DNA from: Odontocerum albicorne
Taxonomy: Eukaryota; Arthropoda; Insecta; Trichoptera; Odontoceridae
Reading direction: 5' to 3'
NCBI GenBank assembly: GCA_949825065.1
Contig: OX463856.1
Location: 844,702 to 908,701, forward strand
Length of the DNA: 64,000 bases
Shown: positions 20,431 to 31,494 of the stretch, piece after piece
How positions within the stretch are numbered: position 1 is the first letter of the stretch
Layout: every line of letters begins with the position of its first letter
Position numbers and translations under genes: made by a program
Notes under the pieces: generated by a model
The model's database searches: none
What the model saw: only the letters and a program-made list of their open reading frames with translations
Told to the model about the DNA's origin: nothing

Positions 20431-21614
20431 AGATAGATATTCATAAATTTAAGGAATAAAATGTTCAGAGATAACAACGCCAAGACATCTTGTTTCTTAT
20501 CCTTTTCATTGAATTCTTCCTTTACCAGTCCCACGCTCTTTGGTAATGTTTAAAATAATGTAAAGAAATAATTTTATTTGTTTTTATTTTAAATTTATAC
20601 TCATTATATATTTTTATTATATAAAACAGCATTATATCTTGTTATTATATAAAACAGCATTATATCTTGTTGCTATATAAAACAGCATTATATCTTGTTA
20701 TTATATAAAACAGCATTATATCTTGTTATTATGTAAAACAGCATTATATGTTGTTATTATATAAAACAGCATTATATCTTGTTATTATATAAAACAGCAT
20801 TATATCTTGTTATTATATAAAACAGCATTATATCTTGTTATTATGTAAAACAGCATTATATGTTGTTATTATATAAAACAGCATTATATCTTGTTATTAT
20901 ATAAAACAGCATTATATCTTGTTATTATATAAAACAGCATTATATCTTGTTATTATATAAAACAGAATTATATCTTGTTATTATATAAAACAGCATTATA
21001 TCTTGTTATTATATAAAACAGCATTATATCTTGTTATTATATAAAACAGCATTATATGTTGTTATTATATAAAACAGCATTATATGTTGTTATTATATAA
21101 AACAGCATTATATCTTGTTATTATGTAAAACAGCATTATATCTTGTTATTATATAAAACAGAATTATATCTTGTTATTTTATAAAACAGCATTATATCTT
21201 GTTATTATATAAAACAGCATTATATCTTGTTATTATATAAAACAGCATTATATCTTGTTATTATATAAAACAGCATTATATCTTGTTATTATATAAAACA
21301 GCATTATATCTTGTTATTAAGTAAAACAGCATTATATCTTGTTATTATATAAAACAGAATTATATCTTGTTATTATATAAAACAGCATTATATCTTGTTA
21401 TTATATAAAACAGCATTATATCTTGTTATTATATAAAACAGCATTATATCTTGTTATTATATAAAACAGCATTATATCTTGTTATTATATAAAACAGCAT
21501 TATATCTTGTTATTATATAAAACAGCGTTATATCTTGTTATTATATAAAACAGCATTATATCTTGTTTTTATATAAAACAGCATTATATCTTGTTATTAT
21601 ATAAAACAGCATTA

Positions 21615-21622
21615 TACTCGTA
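21615..21622. other. TACTCGTA scar inside a 28-bp unit
   Basis: The interrupted unit reads CAGCATTATACTCGTATCTT; its neighbours read CAGCATTATATCTTG. The difference is exactly CTCG plus one TA. Confidence 0.8.
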
Positions 21623-21760
21623 TCTTGTTATTACAAATAACAGCGTTATATCTTGTTATTATATAAAACCGCATTATATATTGTTATTATATAAAACAGC
21701 ATTATATCTTGTTAATATATAAAACAGCATTCAATCTTGTTATTATATAAAACAGCATTA

Positions 21761-21768
21761 TACGAGTA
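21761..21768. other. TACGAGTA scar, opposite orientation, inside a 28-bp unit
   Basis: The interrupted unit reads CAGCATTATACGAGTATCTT against the normal CAGCATTATATCTTG: CGAG plus TA at the same TA as the scar at 21,615 but in the other orientation. Confidence 0.8.
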
Positions 21769-21835
21769 TCTTATTATATTGTATAAAATAGCATTATATT
21801 TGTTATTTTATAAAACAGCATTATAAATAAATACA

Positions 21836-22131
21836 ATTCATTTCTTTTATCTTACTGTTCACCCTTACTTTTTCAAAATTCAATCACTTGGTCCAGTCAT
21901 ACTTTTTTCGGTAATCCTGTATCACGACTCCTACTTATTACTACTGAAAAGAGATTTTAACTCAAAATCGCTCAAAATGGTGGCTATAAAGGCTGAAAAT
22001 ATATTTAGACATTACATGGACCCTTTTCAACTCTTACTAAACATTTATAAATCTACGAGTATATTGAGCTGAAAATATTCATTTGAGTTATTTGAATAGT
22101 TTTGCAGGATCGTTTTGATTTGTATTTTATT
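21836..22131. other. Spacer between satellite arrays
   Basis: A+T-rich, no gene. It contains a TACGAGTA word at 22,054-22,061. Confidence 0.35.
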
Positions 22132-24081
22132 ACACGTTCGTTGTATACAGTAAAACTAAGTAGGCTTATCACCGTGTGACAACACGTTCGTTGTATACAG
22201 TAAAACTAAGTAGGCTTATCACCGTGTGGCAACACGTTCATTGTATACAGTAAAACTAAGTAGGGTTATCACCGTGTGGCAACACGTTCGTTGTATACAG
22301 TAAAACTAAGTAGGCTTATCACCGTGTGGCAACACGTTCATTGTATACAGTAATACTAAGTAGGTTTATCACCGTGTGGCAACACGTTCGTTGTATACAG
22401 TAAAACTAAGTAGGCTTATCACCGTGTGACAACACGTTCGTTGTATACAGTAAAACTAAGTAGGCTTATCACCGTGTGGCAACACGTTCATTGTATACAG
22501 TAAAACTAAGTAGGGTTATCACTGTGTGGCAACACGTTCGTTGTATACAGTAAAACTAAGTAGGCTTATCACCGTGTGGCAACACGTTCATTGTATACAG
22601 TAAAACTAAGTAGGGTTATCACCGTGTGGCAACACGTTCGTTGTATACAGTAAAACTAAGTAGGCTTATCACCGTGTGACAACACGTTCGTTGTATACAG
22701 TAAAACTAATAAGGCTTATCACCGTGTGGCAACACGTTCATTGTATACAGTAAAACTAAGTAGGGTTATCACCGTGTGGCAACACGTTCGTTGTATACAG
22801 TAAAACTAAGTAGGCTTATCACCGTGTGGCAACACGTTCGTTGTATACAGTAAAACTAAGTAGGCTTATCACCGTGTGGCAACACGTTCATTGTATACAG
22901 TAAAACTAAGTAGGCTTATCACCGTGTGGCAACACGTTTGTTGTATACAGTAAAACTAAGTAGGCTTATCACCGTGTGACAACACGTTCGTTGTATACAG
23001 TAAAACTAAGTAGGCTTATCACCGTGTGGCAACACGTTCATTGTATACTGTAAAACTAATTAGGGTTATCACCGTGTGGCAACACGTTCGTTGTATACAG
23101 TAAAACTAAGTAGGCTTATCACCGTGTGGCAACACGTTCATTGTATACAGTAAAACTAAGTAGGGTTATCACCGTGTGGCAACACGTTCGTTGTATACAG
23201 TAAAACTAAGTAGGCTTATCACCGTGTGACAACACGTTCGTTGTATACAGTAAAACTAAGTAGGCTTATCACCGTGTGGCAACACGTTCATTGTATACTG
23301 TAAAACTAAGTAGGGTTATCACCGTGTGGCAACACGTTCGTTGTATACAGTAAAACTAAGTAGGCTTATCACCGTGTGGCAACACGTTCATTGTATACAG
23401 TAAAACTTAGTAGGGTTATCACCATGTGGCAACACGTTCGTTGTATACAGTAAAACTAAGTAGGCTTATCACCGTGTGACAACACGTTCGTTGTATACAG
23501 TAAAACTAAGTAGGGTTATCACCGTGTGGCAACACGTTCGTTGTATACAGTAAAACTAAGTAGGCTTATCGCCGTTTGGCAACACGTTCGTTGTATACAG
23601 TAAAACTAAGGAGGCTTATCACCGTGTGGCAACACGTTCATTGTATACAGTAAAACTAAGTAGGGTTATCACCGTGTGGCTACACGTTCGTTGTATACAG
23701 TAAAACTAAGTAGGTTTATCACCGTGTGGCAACACGTTCGTTGTATACAGTAAAACTAAGTAGGCTTATCACCGTGTGGCAACACGTTCGTTGTATACAG
23801 TAAAACTAAGTAGGCTTATCACCGTGTGGCAACACGTTCGTTGTATACAGTAAAACTAAGTAGGCTTATCACCGTGTGGCAACACGTTCATTGTATACAG
23901 TAAAACTAAGTAGGCTTATCACCGTGTGGCAACACGTTCATTGTATACAATAAAACTAAGTAGGGTTATCACCGTGTGGCAACACGTTTGTTGTATACAG
24001 TAAAACTAAGTAGGCTTATCACCGTGTGGCAACACGTTCGTTGTATACAGTAGAACTAAGTGGGCTTATCACCGTGTGACA
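22132..24081. repeat. 50-bp satellite array A, about 39 copies
   Basis: The unit starts ACACGTTCGTTGTATACAGT, continues AAAACTAAGTAGGCTTATCA and ends CCGTGTGGCA. Diagnostic variants (CG or CA after GTT; GGC, GGG or GGT; GTGAC or GTGGC) recur in blocks of several units, so higher-order units were amplified. Each unit can form a small hairpin, CGTGT-GGCA-ACACG, across the unit junction. Confidence 0.97.
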
Positions 24082-24333
24082 ACCTCTTGCAACCAACCAG
24101 AAGAATGTTAACGAGACCCTTAAGTGAAAAATAGACTGAAATCTTTTTTGAAAAATATATACCAACCGAAATCGTACCCGCAACCCCAGGGCTGAAAGAC
24201 ATGTTACCAGCTAGGCTACTAATTATTTTAGCATTAAGCGTAGGGGAGTAATTTATAATGAAGTGAGGGGAATAAATAATGTCCAAAAGTTCTCAGGACT
24301 ACCTGTGTTAATTCTTCCATCTTCTTTAAAGTT
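24082..24333 (-). mobile_element. SINE-1 embedded between satellite arrays, copy 1
   Basis: Minus-strand SINE-1: an eroded A-box side (AGCCTAGCTGGTAACATG), B-box relic GGTTGCGGGTACGATTTCGG, the body with AGTCTATTTTTCACTTAAG, then CTGGTTGGTTGCAAGAGGTT running into the satellite. The satellite's CACCGTGTGAC joins directly to the SINE tail. It appears identical to copy 2. Confidence 0.75.
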
Positions 24334-26318
24334 ACAGTAAAACTAAGTAGGCTTATCACCGTGTGACAACACGTTCGTTGTATACAGTAAAACTAAGTAG
24401 GGTTATCACCGTGTGGCAACACGTTCGTTGTATACAGTAAAACTAAGTAGGCTTATCGCCGTGTGGCAACACGTTCGTTGTATACAGTAAAACTAAGTAG
24501 GCTTATCACCGTGTGGCAACACGTTCATTGTATACAGTAAAACTAAGTAGGGTTATCACCGTGTGGCTTCACGTTCGTTGTATACAGTAAAACTAAGTAG
24601 GTTTATCACCGTGTGGCAACACGTTCATTGTATACAGTAAAACTAAGTAGGGTTATCACCGTGTGGCAACACGTTCGTTGTATACAGTAAAACTAAGTAG
24701 GCTTATCACCGTGTGGCAACACGTTCATTGTATACAGTAAAACTAAGTAGGGTTATCACTGTGTGGCAACACGTTCGTTGTATACAGTAAAACTAAGTAG
24801 GCTTATCACCGTGTGGCAACACGTTCATTGTATACAGTAAAACTAAGTAGGGTTATCACCGTGTGGCAACACGTTCGTTGTATACAGTAAAACTAAGTAG
24901 GCTTATCACCGTGTGACAACACGTTCGTTGTATACAGTAAAACTAATAAGGCTTATCACCGTGTGGCAACACGTTCATTGTATACAGTAAAACTAAGTAG
25001 GGTTATCACCGTGTGGCAACACGTTCGTTGTATACAGTAAAACTAAGTAGGCTTATCACCGTGTGACAACACGTTCGTTGTATACAGTAAAACTAAGTAG
25101 GCTTATCACCGTGTGGCAACACGTTCATTGTATACAGTAAAACTAAGTAGGCTTATCACCGTGTGGCAACACGTTTGTTGTATACAGTAAAACTAAGTAG
25201 GCTTATCACCGTGTGACAACACGTTCGTTGTATACAGTAAAACTAAGTAGGCTTATCACCGTGTGGCAACACGTTCATTGTATACTGTAAAACTAATTAG
25301 GGTTATCACCGTGTGGCAACACGTTCGTTGTATACAGTAAAACTAAGTAGGCTTATCACCGTGTGGCAACACGTTCATTGTATACAGTAAAACTAAGTAG
25401 GGTTATCACCGTGTGGCAACACGTTCGTTGTATACAGTAAAACTAAGTAGGCTTATCACCGTGTGACAACACGTTCGTTGTATACAGTAAAACTAAGTAG
25501 GCTTATCACCGTGTGGCAACACGTTCATTGTATACTGTAAAACTAAGTAGGGTTATCACCGTGTGGCAACACGTTCGTTGTATACAGTAAAACTAAGTAG
25601 GCTTATCACCGTGTGGCAACACGTTCATTGTATACAGTAAAACTAAGTAGGGTTATCACCGTGTGGCAACACGTTCGTTGTATACAGTAAAACTAAGTAG
25701 GCTTATCACCGTGTGACAACACGTTCGTTGTATACAGTAAAACTAAGTAGGGTTATCACCGTGTGGCAACACGTTCGTTGTATACAGTAAAACTAAGTAG
25801 GCTTATCGCCGTGTGGCAACACGTTCGTTGTATACAGTAAAACTAAGGAGGCTTATCACCGTGTGGCAACACGTTCATTGTATACAGTAAAACTAAGTAG
25901 GGTTATCACCGTGTGGCTACACGTTCGTTGTATACAGTAAAACTAAGTAGGTTTATCACCGTGTGGCAACACGTTCGTTGTATACAGTAAAACTAAGTAA
26001 GCTTATCACCGTGTGGCAACACGTTCGTTGTATACAGTAAAACTAAGTAGGCTTATCACCGTGTGGCAACACGTTCGTTGTATACAGTAAAACTAAGTAG
26101 GCTTATCACCGTGTGGCAACACGTTCATTGTATACAGTAAAACTAAGTAGGCTTATCACCGTGTGGCAACACGTTCATTGTATACAATAAAACTAAGTAG
26201 GGTTATCACCGTGTGGCAACACGTTTGTTGTATACAGTAAAACTAAGTAGGCTTATCACCGTGTGGCAACACGTTCGTTGTATACAGTAGAACTAAGTGG
26301 GCTTATCACCGTGTGACA
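24334..26318. repeat. 50-bp satellite array B, about 40 copies
   Basis: Same unit as array A. Rare variants such as AACTAATAAGG occur 2,237 bp apart in A and B (22,704 and 24,941), the same offset as the two SINE copies. The first few units of B resemble the end of A instead, as expected if the duplication joined within the array by unequal exchange. Confidence 0.95.
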
Positions 26319-26571
26319 ACCTCTTGCAACCAACCAGAAGAATGTTAACGAGACCCTTAAGTGAAAAATAGACTGAAATCTTTTTTGAAAAATATATACC
26401 AACCGAAATCGTACCCGCAACCCCAGGGCTGAAAGACATGTTACCAGCTAGGCTACTAATTATTTTAGCATTAAGCGTAGGGGAGTAATTTATAATGAAG
26501 TGAGGGGAATAAATAATGTCCAAAAGTTCTCAGGACTACCTGTGTTAATTCTTCCATCTTCTTTAAAGTTA
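26319..26571 (-). mobile_element. SINE-1 embedded after array B, copy 2
   Basis: It appears identical to 24,082-24,333 at an offset of 2,237 bp. It continues past the duplicated segment into GCTTCCTCTTTTAGAG, where copy 1 instead re-enters the satellite, marking the duplication breakpoint. Confidence 0.8.
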
Positions 26572-26664
26572 GCTTCCTCTTTTAGAGATTATTATGGCTA
26601 TCCTGCCTGACTTTTTACTGCAACTCTGAAGAAAGATATGTATTGTATTACACTGTCATTGTAT

Positions 26665-26850
26665 AAAGTACATTGCCATGTGGCTTATTGCCATGTGGCA
26701 ATATCTTTCAACCAACAGAAAGATTTCTTAAGTGAGAACCAGACTAGAGCCCGTTTTAAAAAAAATCTGGATTCCAAGGAGAATCGAACCCGCAAACTCG
26801 GGTTGGGAGATAAGCGTGTTTCCAACTAGACCACAGAGCTCGTCGTATGA
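26665..26850 (-). mobile_element. SINE-1, near complete
   Basis: Minus strand: CTGTGGTCTAGTTGG (A box), GGGTTCGATTCTCC (B box), TGGAATCCAGATTTTTTTTA, CTAGTCTGGTTCTCACTTAA, CTTTCTGTTGGTTGAAAGAT, and the tail ATTGCCACATGGCAATAAG. All modules are in order. Confidence 0.8.
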
Positions 26851-26854
26851 CGCC

Positions 26855-27195
26855 TCTCCACTCCCGTTAGTTTTTCAACCAACGTCTTTTTCCTGGAGGA
26901 AAATTGTGATTGAAACTCTGATTTTTCTTTACAATGTCAGATGAAGGATTTCACAGTTTTTTTCCTCGTCATATATGTCCAAAGTACTCTAAATTTTTGT
27001 TTTTTATAGTTAATTCTTTATTTCTTCATCTAATTCAAGATGTCATAATTACGGACTTTGTGAATCCATGAGAATCCCGGCATCTTTCAAGAGCAGCAAA
27101 TTTTTAAAGCTGTATAATTTTTTTTGGCGATTTTCGATTTTGCATTTATTGTGCTTTCTTTCTCTGTTATTAAAATATTTGTATGAGAGATATAA
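26855..27195. other. A+T-rich spacer
   Basis: No gene or repeat was recognised. Confidence 0.35.
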
Positions 27196-27204
27196 TTACC
27201 ATAT

Positions 27205-27925
27205 TGATGACACATACATGGCGGCAACACATACATGGCGGCAACACATACATGACGGCAACACATACATGGCAGCAACACATACATGGTGCCAACACAC
27301 ACATGGCGGCAACACACATATGGCGGCAATACATTACCGAAACACATACATGGCGGCAACACATACATGGTGGCAGCATATACATGGTGGCAACACAAAC
27401 ATGGTGGCAACACATACATGGTGGCAACACATACATGTATGTGTTGCCACCATATATGTGTTGCCGCCATGTATGTGTTGCCGCCATGTATGTATTGCCG
27501 CCATGTATGTGTTGCCGCCATATACGAGTATGTGTAGTCGCTATCTATGTGTTTCCGCCGTGTATGTATTGCCACCATGTATGTGTTGCCGCCATGTATG
27601 TGTTGCCGCCATGTATGTATTGCCGCCATGTATGTGTTGCCGCCATGTATGTGTTGCCGCCATGTATGTGTTGCCGCCATATACGAGTATGTGTAGTCGC
27701 TATCTATGTGTTTCCGCCGTGTATGTATTGCCGCCATGTATGTGTTGCCGCCATGTATGTGTTGCCGCCATGTATGTATTGCCGCCATGTATGTGTTGCC
27801 GCCATGTATGTGTTGCCGCCATGTATGTGTTGCCGCCATATACGAGTATGTGTAGTCGCTATCTATGTGTTTCCGCCATGTATGTATTGCCGCCATGTAT
27901 GTGTTGCCGCCATGTATGTGTTTAA
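27205..27925. repeat. Inverted 17-bp minisatellite with 159-bp higher-order repeat
   Basis: From 27,205 the unit ACATACATGGCGGCAAC repeats about 13 times. At about 27,435 (ACATACATGTATGTGT) it flips to the reverse complement GTTGCCGCCATGTATGT, making a large hairpin-forming palindrome. The right half adds a higher-order period of 159 bp: CATATACGAGTATGTGTAGT occurs at 27,519, 27,678 and 27,837. Long open frames exist on both strands in several registers because the array lacks stops; they are artefacts. Each 159-bp block includes one TACGAGTA scar amplified with it. Confidence 0.95.
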
Positions 27926-27984
27926 TTAAATAAATTTAAAAAATGTTTACAAAAAGATGAGCTGTATTTTATGTTAAAAGAATT

Positions 27985-28060
27985 AGTTTCCGACTAGAAT
28001 CGAGCTCGCATCCCTCGGACTAGAAAACAATCATTTAACCAACTTGGTAATTATTTGATA
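27985..28060 (-). mobile_element. SINE-1 head fragment
   Basis: Minus strand: CCAAGTTGGTTAAATGATTG (A-box region), then GAGGGATGCGAGCTCGATTC (B-box region). The tail is missing. Confidence 0.5.
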
Positions 28061-28734
28061 ATTTATAGTTTTCTTTTGCAAATCCTCAATTAATTAACTA
28101 ATATTGAAAGTTTACCATTTTCAAAATTAAAATAACTAATTACTTAAGAGCTTAAATAACATATAGATATTTATAAAAGTTTGTGGCTATTTCCAAGCGG
28201 ACTTTACGAAGTAAATAAATTTAAATAAAAGAAAATAAATTCTCCTACTTATTGTAGTGAGCGGCTTGCTTCAGCTTAAGTTCTTAAGCTAAGCCGATAA
28301 GTCAAAGCGCATTCTAATTCTGGAAATCTTGTTTGCCCAAAGTCACAGGTAAAAGAAACTCAGCCGGGATTCTTGCTGCGGGATTTGTATTTACCCGAAC
28401 GGACTAAACGTACTTTACTCAAAGAAAACGAGAGAAAAATCTTATAATATAATTTCCGTCTGTAATCCTTGTTGAATATTTAAAAGAAATTACGAGACAT
28501 GGACTCGAATATACATAAGAAAACCACAAAAGTAGATGACATATATACTATCATGCCATTATCCTTTCGGAGTAGGCAAAAATGACGGGGTGTGACACCT
28601 TTTTTTGTCATCTTATACTTCCTTCAGCTTATCTATATAAATAATTATTACATTCCTTTGACAAATATGTTTTGAGGCTTTCGCTGTTCTTCTTGTCAAT
28701 TGTATACGATCTTCCTCTCCTTTTCATCTTCTTG
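28061..28734. other. A+T-rich spacer with a LINE-A tail scrap
   Basis: The only recognisable piece is 28,540-28,585 (TATCATGCCATTATCCTTTC, then GGAGTAGGCA), the LINE-A terminus on the minus strand. Confidence 0.4.
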
Positions 28735-28930
28735 TTCTTCCCAGTGTCATGTCAGGTCCCCCCAACATTGAATATCACCTGAAAGTAAAAATCTTTGTCC
28801 CCGGCAGCCCGAAAAAGATCTCCAGCGCCCCTTATGCCAGTCCAATCACGTATATTGCGAAGCCAGGAGATTTGCCTCCTGCCAATACCTCTTCGGCCTT
28901 CTATTTTTGCCTTGGGTGATCAGGTGCCAT
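28735..28930 (-). pseudogene. LINE-C C-terminal fragment
   Basis: Minus strand: WHLITQGKNRRPKRYWQEAN, a shifted form of LIIQGKIEGRRGVGR, then SWLRNIRDWTG-like sequence and IFNVGG before the TGACACTGGGAAGAACAAG 3' end. It is frameshifted relative to 19.3 and 32.6 kb. Confidence 0.7.
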
Positions 28931-29315
28931 AATGATTTCTTGAGGAGGGATATCCAGAGTTGTTTCCCCTTGCCTTCTCTGGAGGATTTTCTGTTGAGGT
29001 TACCTTCCCTTAGCTGGGTGGATCCAGTTTTATGGCACTGGAAACTCGCCAACCGTTCACTCTCTATCTGCTATGACACTGATGGAAATGTCAGTGGTCA
29101 CATTGCCCGAGGTTCGCGGGGCCTGAGAGACCAATCGTGGACGCTAGAGAGATGGACTTGGTAGTAGTGTTACTGGTGACATTGCAACGTGGCGCATTAT
29201 GACATTTTGTAGAAGTATACTTTCCAGTCAAGCATACTCCATCGTAGCCCTACTACCAATTGGAACCCTCATCTTCAAGTTCATTTATAGTCAACTTCGT
29301 TATTCATTTATGGTA
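28931..29315. other. Unrecognised block downstream of LINE-C
   Basis: A plus-strand frame (28,907-29,164, 85 codons) overlaps the LINE-C complement and continues beyond it with no known domain. No function is assigned. Confidence 0.25.
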
Positions 29316-29370
29316 AATTGACTACAAACAAGCCCTGAAGATAAAAACAGCAAAGTTTTCGAAGCCCCGG
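29316..29370 (+). ncRNA. Possible PLE hammerhead relic, different family
   Basis: GCCCTGAAGATAAAAACAGC, then AAAGTTTTCGAAGCCCC. A CUGANGA-like core is followed by a short stem (AAAAC/GTTTT) and CGAAGC in place of GAAAC. It resembles PLE terminal repeats but lacks a clear cleavage arm. Confidence 0.3.
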
Positions 29371-29459
29371 CATCATCTGCTAAACCACGCGGTAGAACGC
29401 TCCAAAACACATTATACAACTTAACGTTCCTTAGGTTTATCACACTCCTTACCTTTTCT

Positions 29460-29590
29460 TCTTTCGAAATTTCAAGGTGTTTAAGATGCTTATGGTAAAA
29501 ATCAGACTGAAATCCATTTTAATAAAATTGGGTGTCAACGACAATCGAACTTTATCAACCAACCGCGCAACGGTCGTCATTTGACGGTTT
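29460..29590 (-). mobile_element. Degenerate SINE-1
   Basis: Body blocks TCAGACTGAAATCCATTTTA and a B-box relic (CGACAATCGAAC) are recognisable in the minus-strand SINE-1 arrangement. The head is eroded. Confidence 0.5.
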
Positions 29591-29709
29591 AAACGTAACA
29601 AATGTATGGTGACAATATCATCTGGGGTATAAGATAGAGGATATTAAAAGGAACGATTTTTAAGGGTGTATTATTATTAAGTTATTGTATTGAATTAAAC
29701 TTTCGTTGT

Positions 29710-30008
29710 GTACCTTAAAACCTGGCGGCTTTTTGCCTGAAAACCTGGTGGCTGTTTACCTTAAAACCTGGTGGCTGTTTACTTTAAAGCCTGGCGGCTG
29801 TTTACTTTAAAACCTGGTGGTTGTTTACGTTTAAACCTGGCGGTTGTTTACCTTAAAACCTGGCGGCTGTTTACCTTAAAATCTGGCGGTTGTTTACTTT
29901 AAAACCTGGCTGGTGTTTGCCTTAAAACCTGGCGGTTGGTTACCTCAAAACCTGGCGGTTGTTTACCTTAAAACCTGGCAGCTGTTTACCTTAAAACTTG
30001 GCGGGGGT
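29710..30008. repeat. 23-bp minisatellite, about 13 copies
   Basis: The unit is TTAAAACCTGGCGGCTGTTTACC with frequent CGGTTG, TGGCTG and ACTTTA variants. It ends directly against a SINE-1 copy. Confidence 0.95.
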
Positions 30009-30029
30009 TTAAAATAAAACGACTAAATT

Positions 30030-30200
30030 CATCAGTGGTAACCTCTGTCCCCCAACCAAAAATAAACTTGGCCTAAAGGGAAACATTACAGAAATTCCTT
30101 TTGAAATATCTAGATTACAAACATAAATGAAACCCGCAAACCCCAAGTTTGAAAACATACGTCTTGCCAATAAGATCGAGAGTGTTGCATTGATCAATCT
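30030..30200 (-). mobile_element. SINE-1, diverged but full-length
   Basis: Minus strand: TCTTATTGGCAAGACGTATG (A-box side), GGGGTTTGCGGGTTTCATTT (B-box side), the body, then TTGGTTGGGGGACAGAGGTT in place of the usual TTGGTTGGAAGAGATTGCC. Confidence 0.6.
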
Positions 30201-30309
30201 TGTATTAATATTTAAAAACAATCAAATAGTGGCATATTTTAATTATATTTTCTCTGGTGGCAGGAATTAATAAGCTTTTTACTAGTATGCTCTTGTTTTT
30301 CAATATGTG

Positions 30310-30400
30310 AATTTAACGACCCTTGTAACCTAATTGGTAAGACGCTTGATATCCATTTAGGGTGTTAGGTTCTATTGCCGATGATACTATAAAAATACGT
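30310..30400 (+). mobile_element. tRNA-like SINE head, plus strand
   Basis: GACCCTTGTAACCTAATTGG, then TAAGACGCTTGATATCCATT, then GTTAGGTTCTATTGCC. A- and B-box spacing is as in SINE-1, but the tail was not found. Confidence 0.5.
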
Positions 30401-30459
30401 CTTACAACAAAACCACGAGTTCAGTGTCAATTCCAGTGGTTCTTAATCAAATTTGGATT

Positions 30460-30900
30460 ATTTAGGCTAAAGACAATATCATAACTAATACTTTGATCTA
30501 TAGGAGTGAAACGTAAACGTAGGAAACGACTGAAAAGATCTGAATAAGTGTTGTAGAAATGTTTGCGCAGATAAGAATAGATAAAGCGACAAATTGTGAT
30601 AGAATATGGAACAAAGTGATTAGGGATGAATGGGAACTTGAATGGTACGTTGAATAAGGTGAAGGAGAGTTTAGAAATGAATATGTCGTACAAAACAGAT
30701 ATATACTTACTGCAAATTTGAGTCCAATGCGTGGTAAAGGAAGACTTAGGGAAATAGAGGTGGATCAAGCAAATGATATTTTTAAGTCAGAGAAATCGTA
30801 GTAACTCTATGAGAAGGTGTATGAATATGCAAGAGGCGAGGGACGTGTATCGAAATAGGAAAATCTGGCGTTTGTCTTCTCGGCCCACCTTGATGGCGCG
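30460..30900 (+). pseudogene. LINE-A C-terminal half, heavily mutated
   Basis: Fragments in shifting frames match the LINE-A order: an RIWNKVIRDEW-like piece, GKGRLREIEVDQANDIFK, the ...LYEKVYEYARGEGRVS block (= RRCMNMQEARDVYRNRKIW in another frame) and a terminal W. A minus-strand open frame here (30,427-30,768) is a shadow. The PLE fragment begins immediately downstream. Confidence 0.55.
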
Positions 30901-30916
30901 AGGGTATATATTTATT

Positions 30917-31490
30917 GTAATTTATTTTTATCAAACACTGTTTATTCCACTTTTTTGTGACGGTATAACCCTACTGGTTTCAAGGCTTTCACCTCATCTT
31001 CAGGGGAGCACAAACAAGACTAAATGCTGTTCCAACTGGTACCGATATACGCGCTTCAACGGTTGGGGGCGGAGGGGTGAGGGAGGCATGGGACGATTTC
31101 GGCCAAGAGCGGAGAGATTTTTGGGATATAACTGTTCACCAGATGTTCGGATCGATGTACTGACTTAGAAATTTCTAGGGCCTCTAATCTGTCCTATTTA
31201 TTTCCGTTACTACTGATATGTAAGAATTTGGCATCATCGATAGAAAAAGTATGGTTTTCACAGTGACGATGATTAGTCATTTCAGAATAAATTAGAGGAT
31301 TTGTTAAGGCGGATTTGTGTTCACGAAATCTCTTTTCAAAGAATCTTCCTGTGTTTCCTATATAGAAATTATCACAGTCAGCACATAAAAGTTTATACAC
31401 ACCACTGTTGCTAAGTATTCCATTTTTTCCTTTCCCATTAAATAAGAGTTTCCGGAGATTAAAATTAGTGTTAAAAGCTGGCTTTATGTA
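30917..31490 (-). mobile_element. Truncated PLE 3' end
   Basis: It begins at the family terminus (TGTAATTTATTTTTATCAAA on the plus strand), with the hammerhead-like terminal region in reverse complement (CACCTCATCTTCAGGGGAG). The coding complement follows, up to about 31,488, where homology stops within the linker (SHIKPAF region). No TSD was found. Sequence divergence shows it is older than the palindrome. Confidence 0.85.
31090..31480 (-). pseudogene. PLE GIY-YIG endonuclease remnant
   Basis: GVYKLLCADCDNFYIGNTGR, then FFEKRFREHKSALTNPLIYS and the ENHTF region, interrupted by a stop after SSNGNK. In the palindrome copies YIGKTGR has Lys where this copy has Asn. The C-terminal third (RLEALEISKSV) is recognisable beyond the stop. 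Confidence 0.8.
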
Positions 31491-31494
31491 AGAC

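Larger units (their letters stand above)
20626..21835. repeat. 28-bp satellite array, about 43 copies
   Basis: The unit is CAGCATTATATCTTGTTATT plus ATATAAAA. Most copies differ at zero to two positions, and variants such as TTATGTAAAA and ATATGTTG recur at intervals, suggesting multi-unit amplification. The distal end (21,600-21,830) is more diverged and includes two units interrupted by 6-bp scars at 21,615 and 21,761. Every unit contains a TATATAAAA TATA-box-like string, though nothing suggests promoter use. Confidence 0.95.

Noticed and set aside
20626..21835. TATA boxes of a promoter array in the 28-bp satellite
   Set aside because: TATATAAAA is part of the unit by composition; no transcription start, downstream gene or other promoter element is seen.
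20626..26318. CRISPR-like or bacterial origin for the regular repeats
   Set aside because: Units are directly adjacent with no unique spacers, and the context is clearly eukaryotic retroelements and SINEs.
27068..27929. Frames of 248-285 codons on both strands through the 17-bp minisatellite
   Set aside because: Long frames exist in several registers and on both strands because the repeat has no stop codons. The sequence is pure tandem repeat, so no protein is supported.
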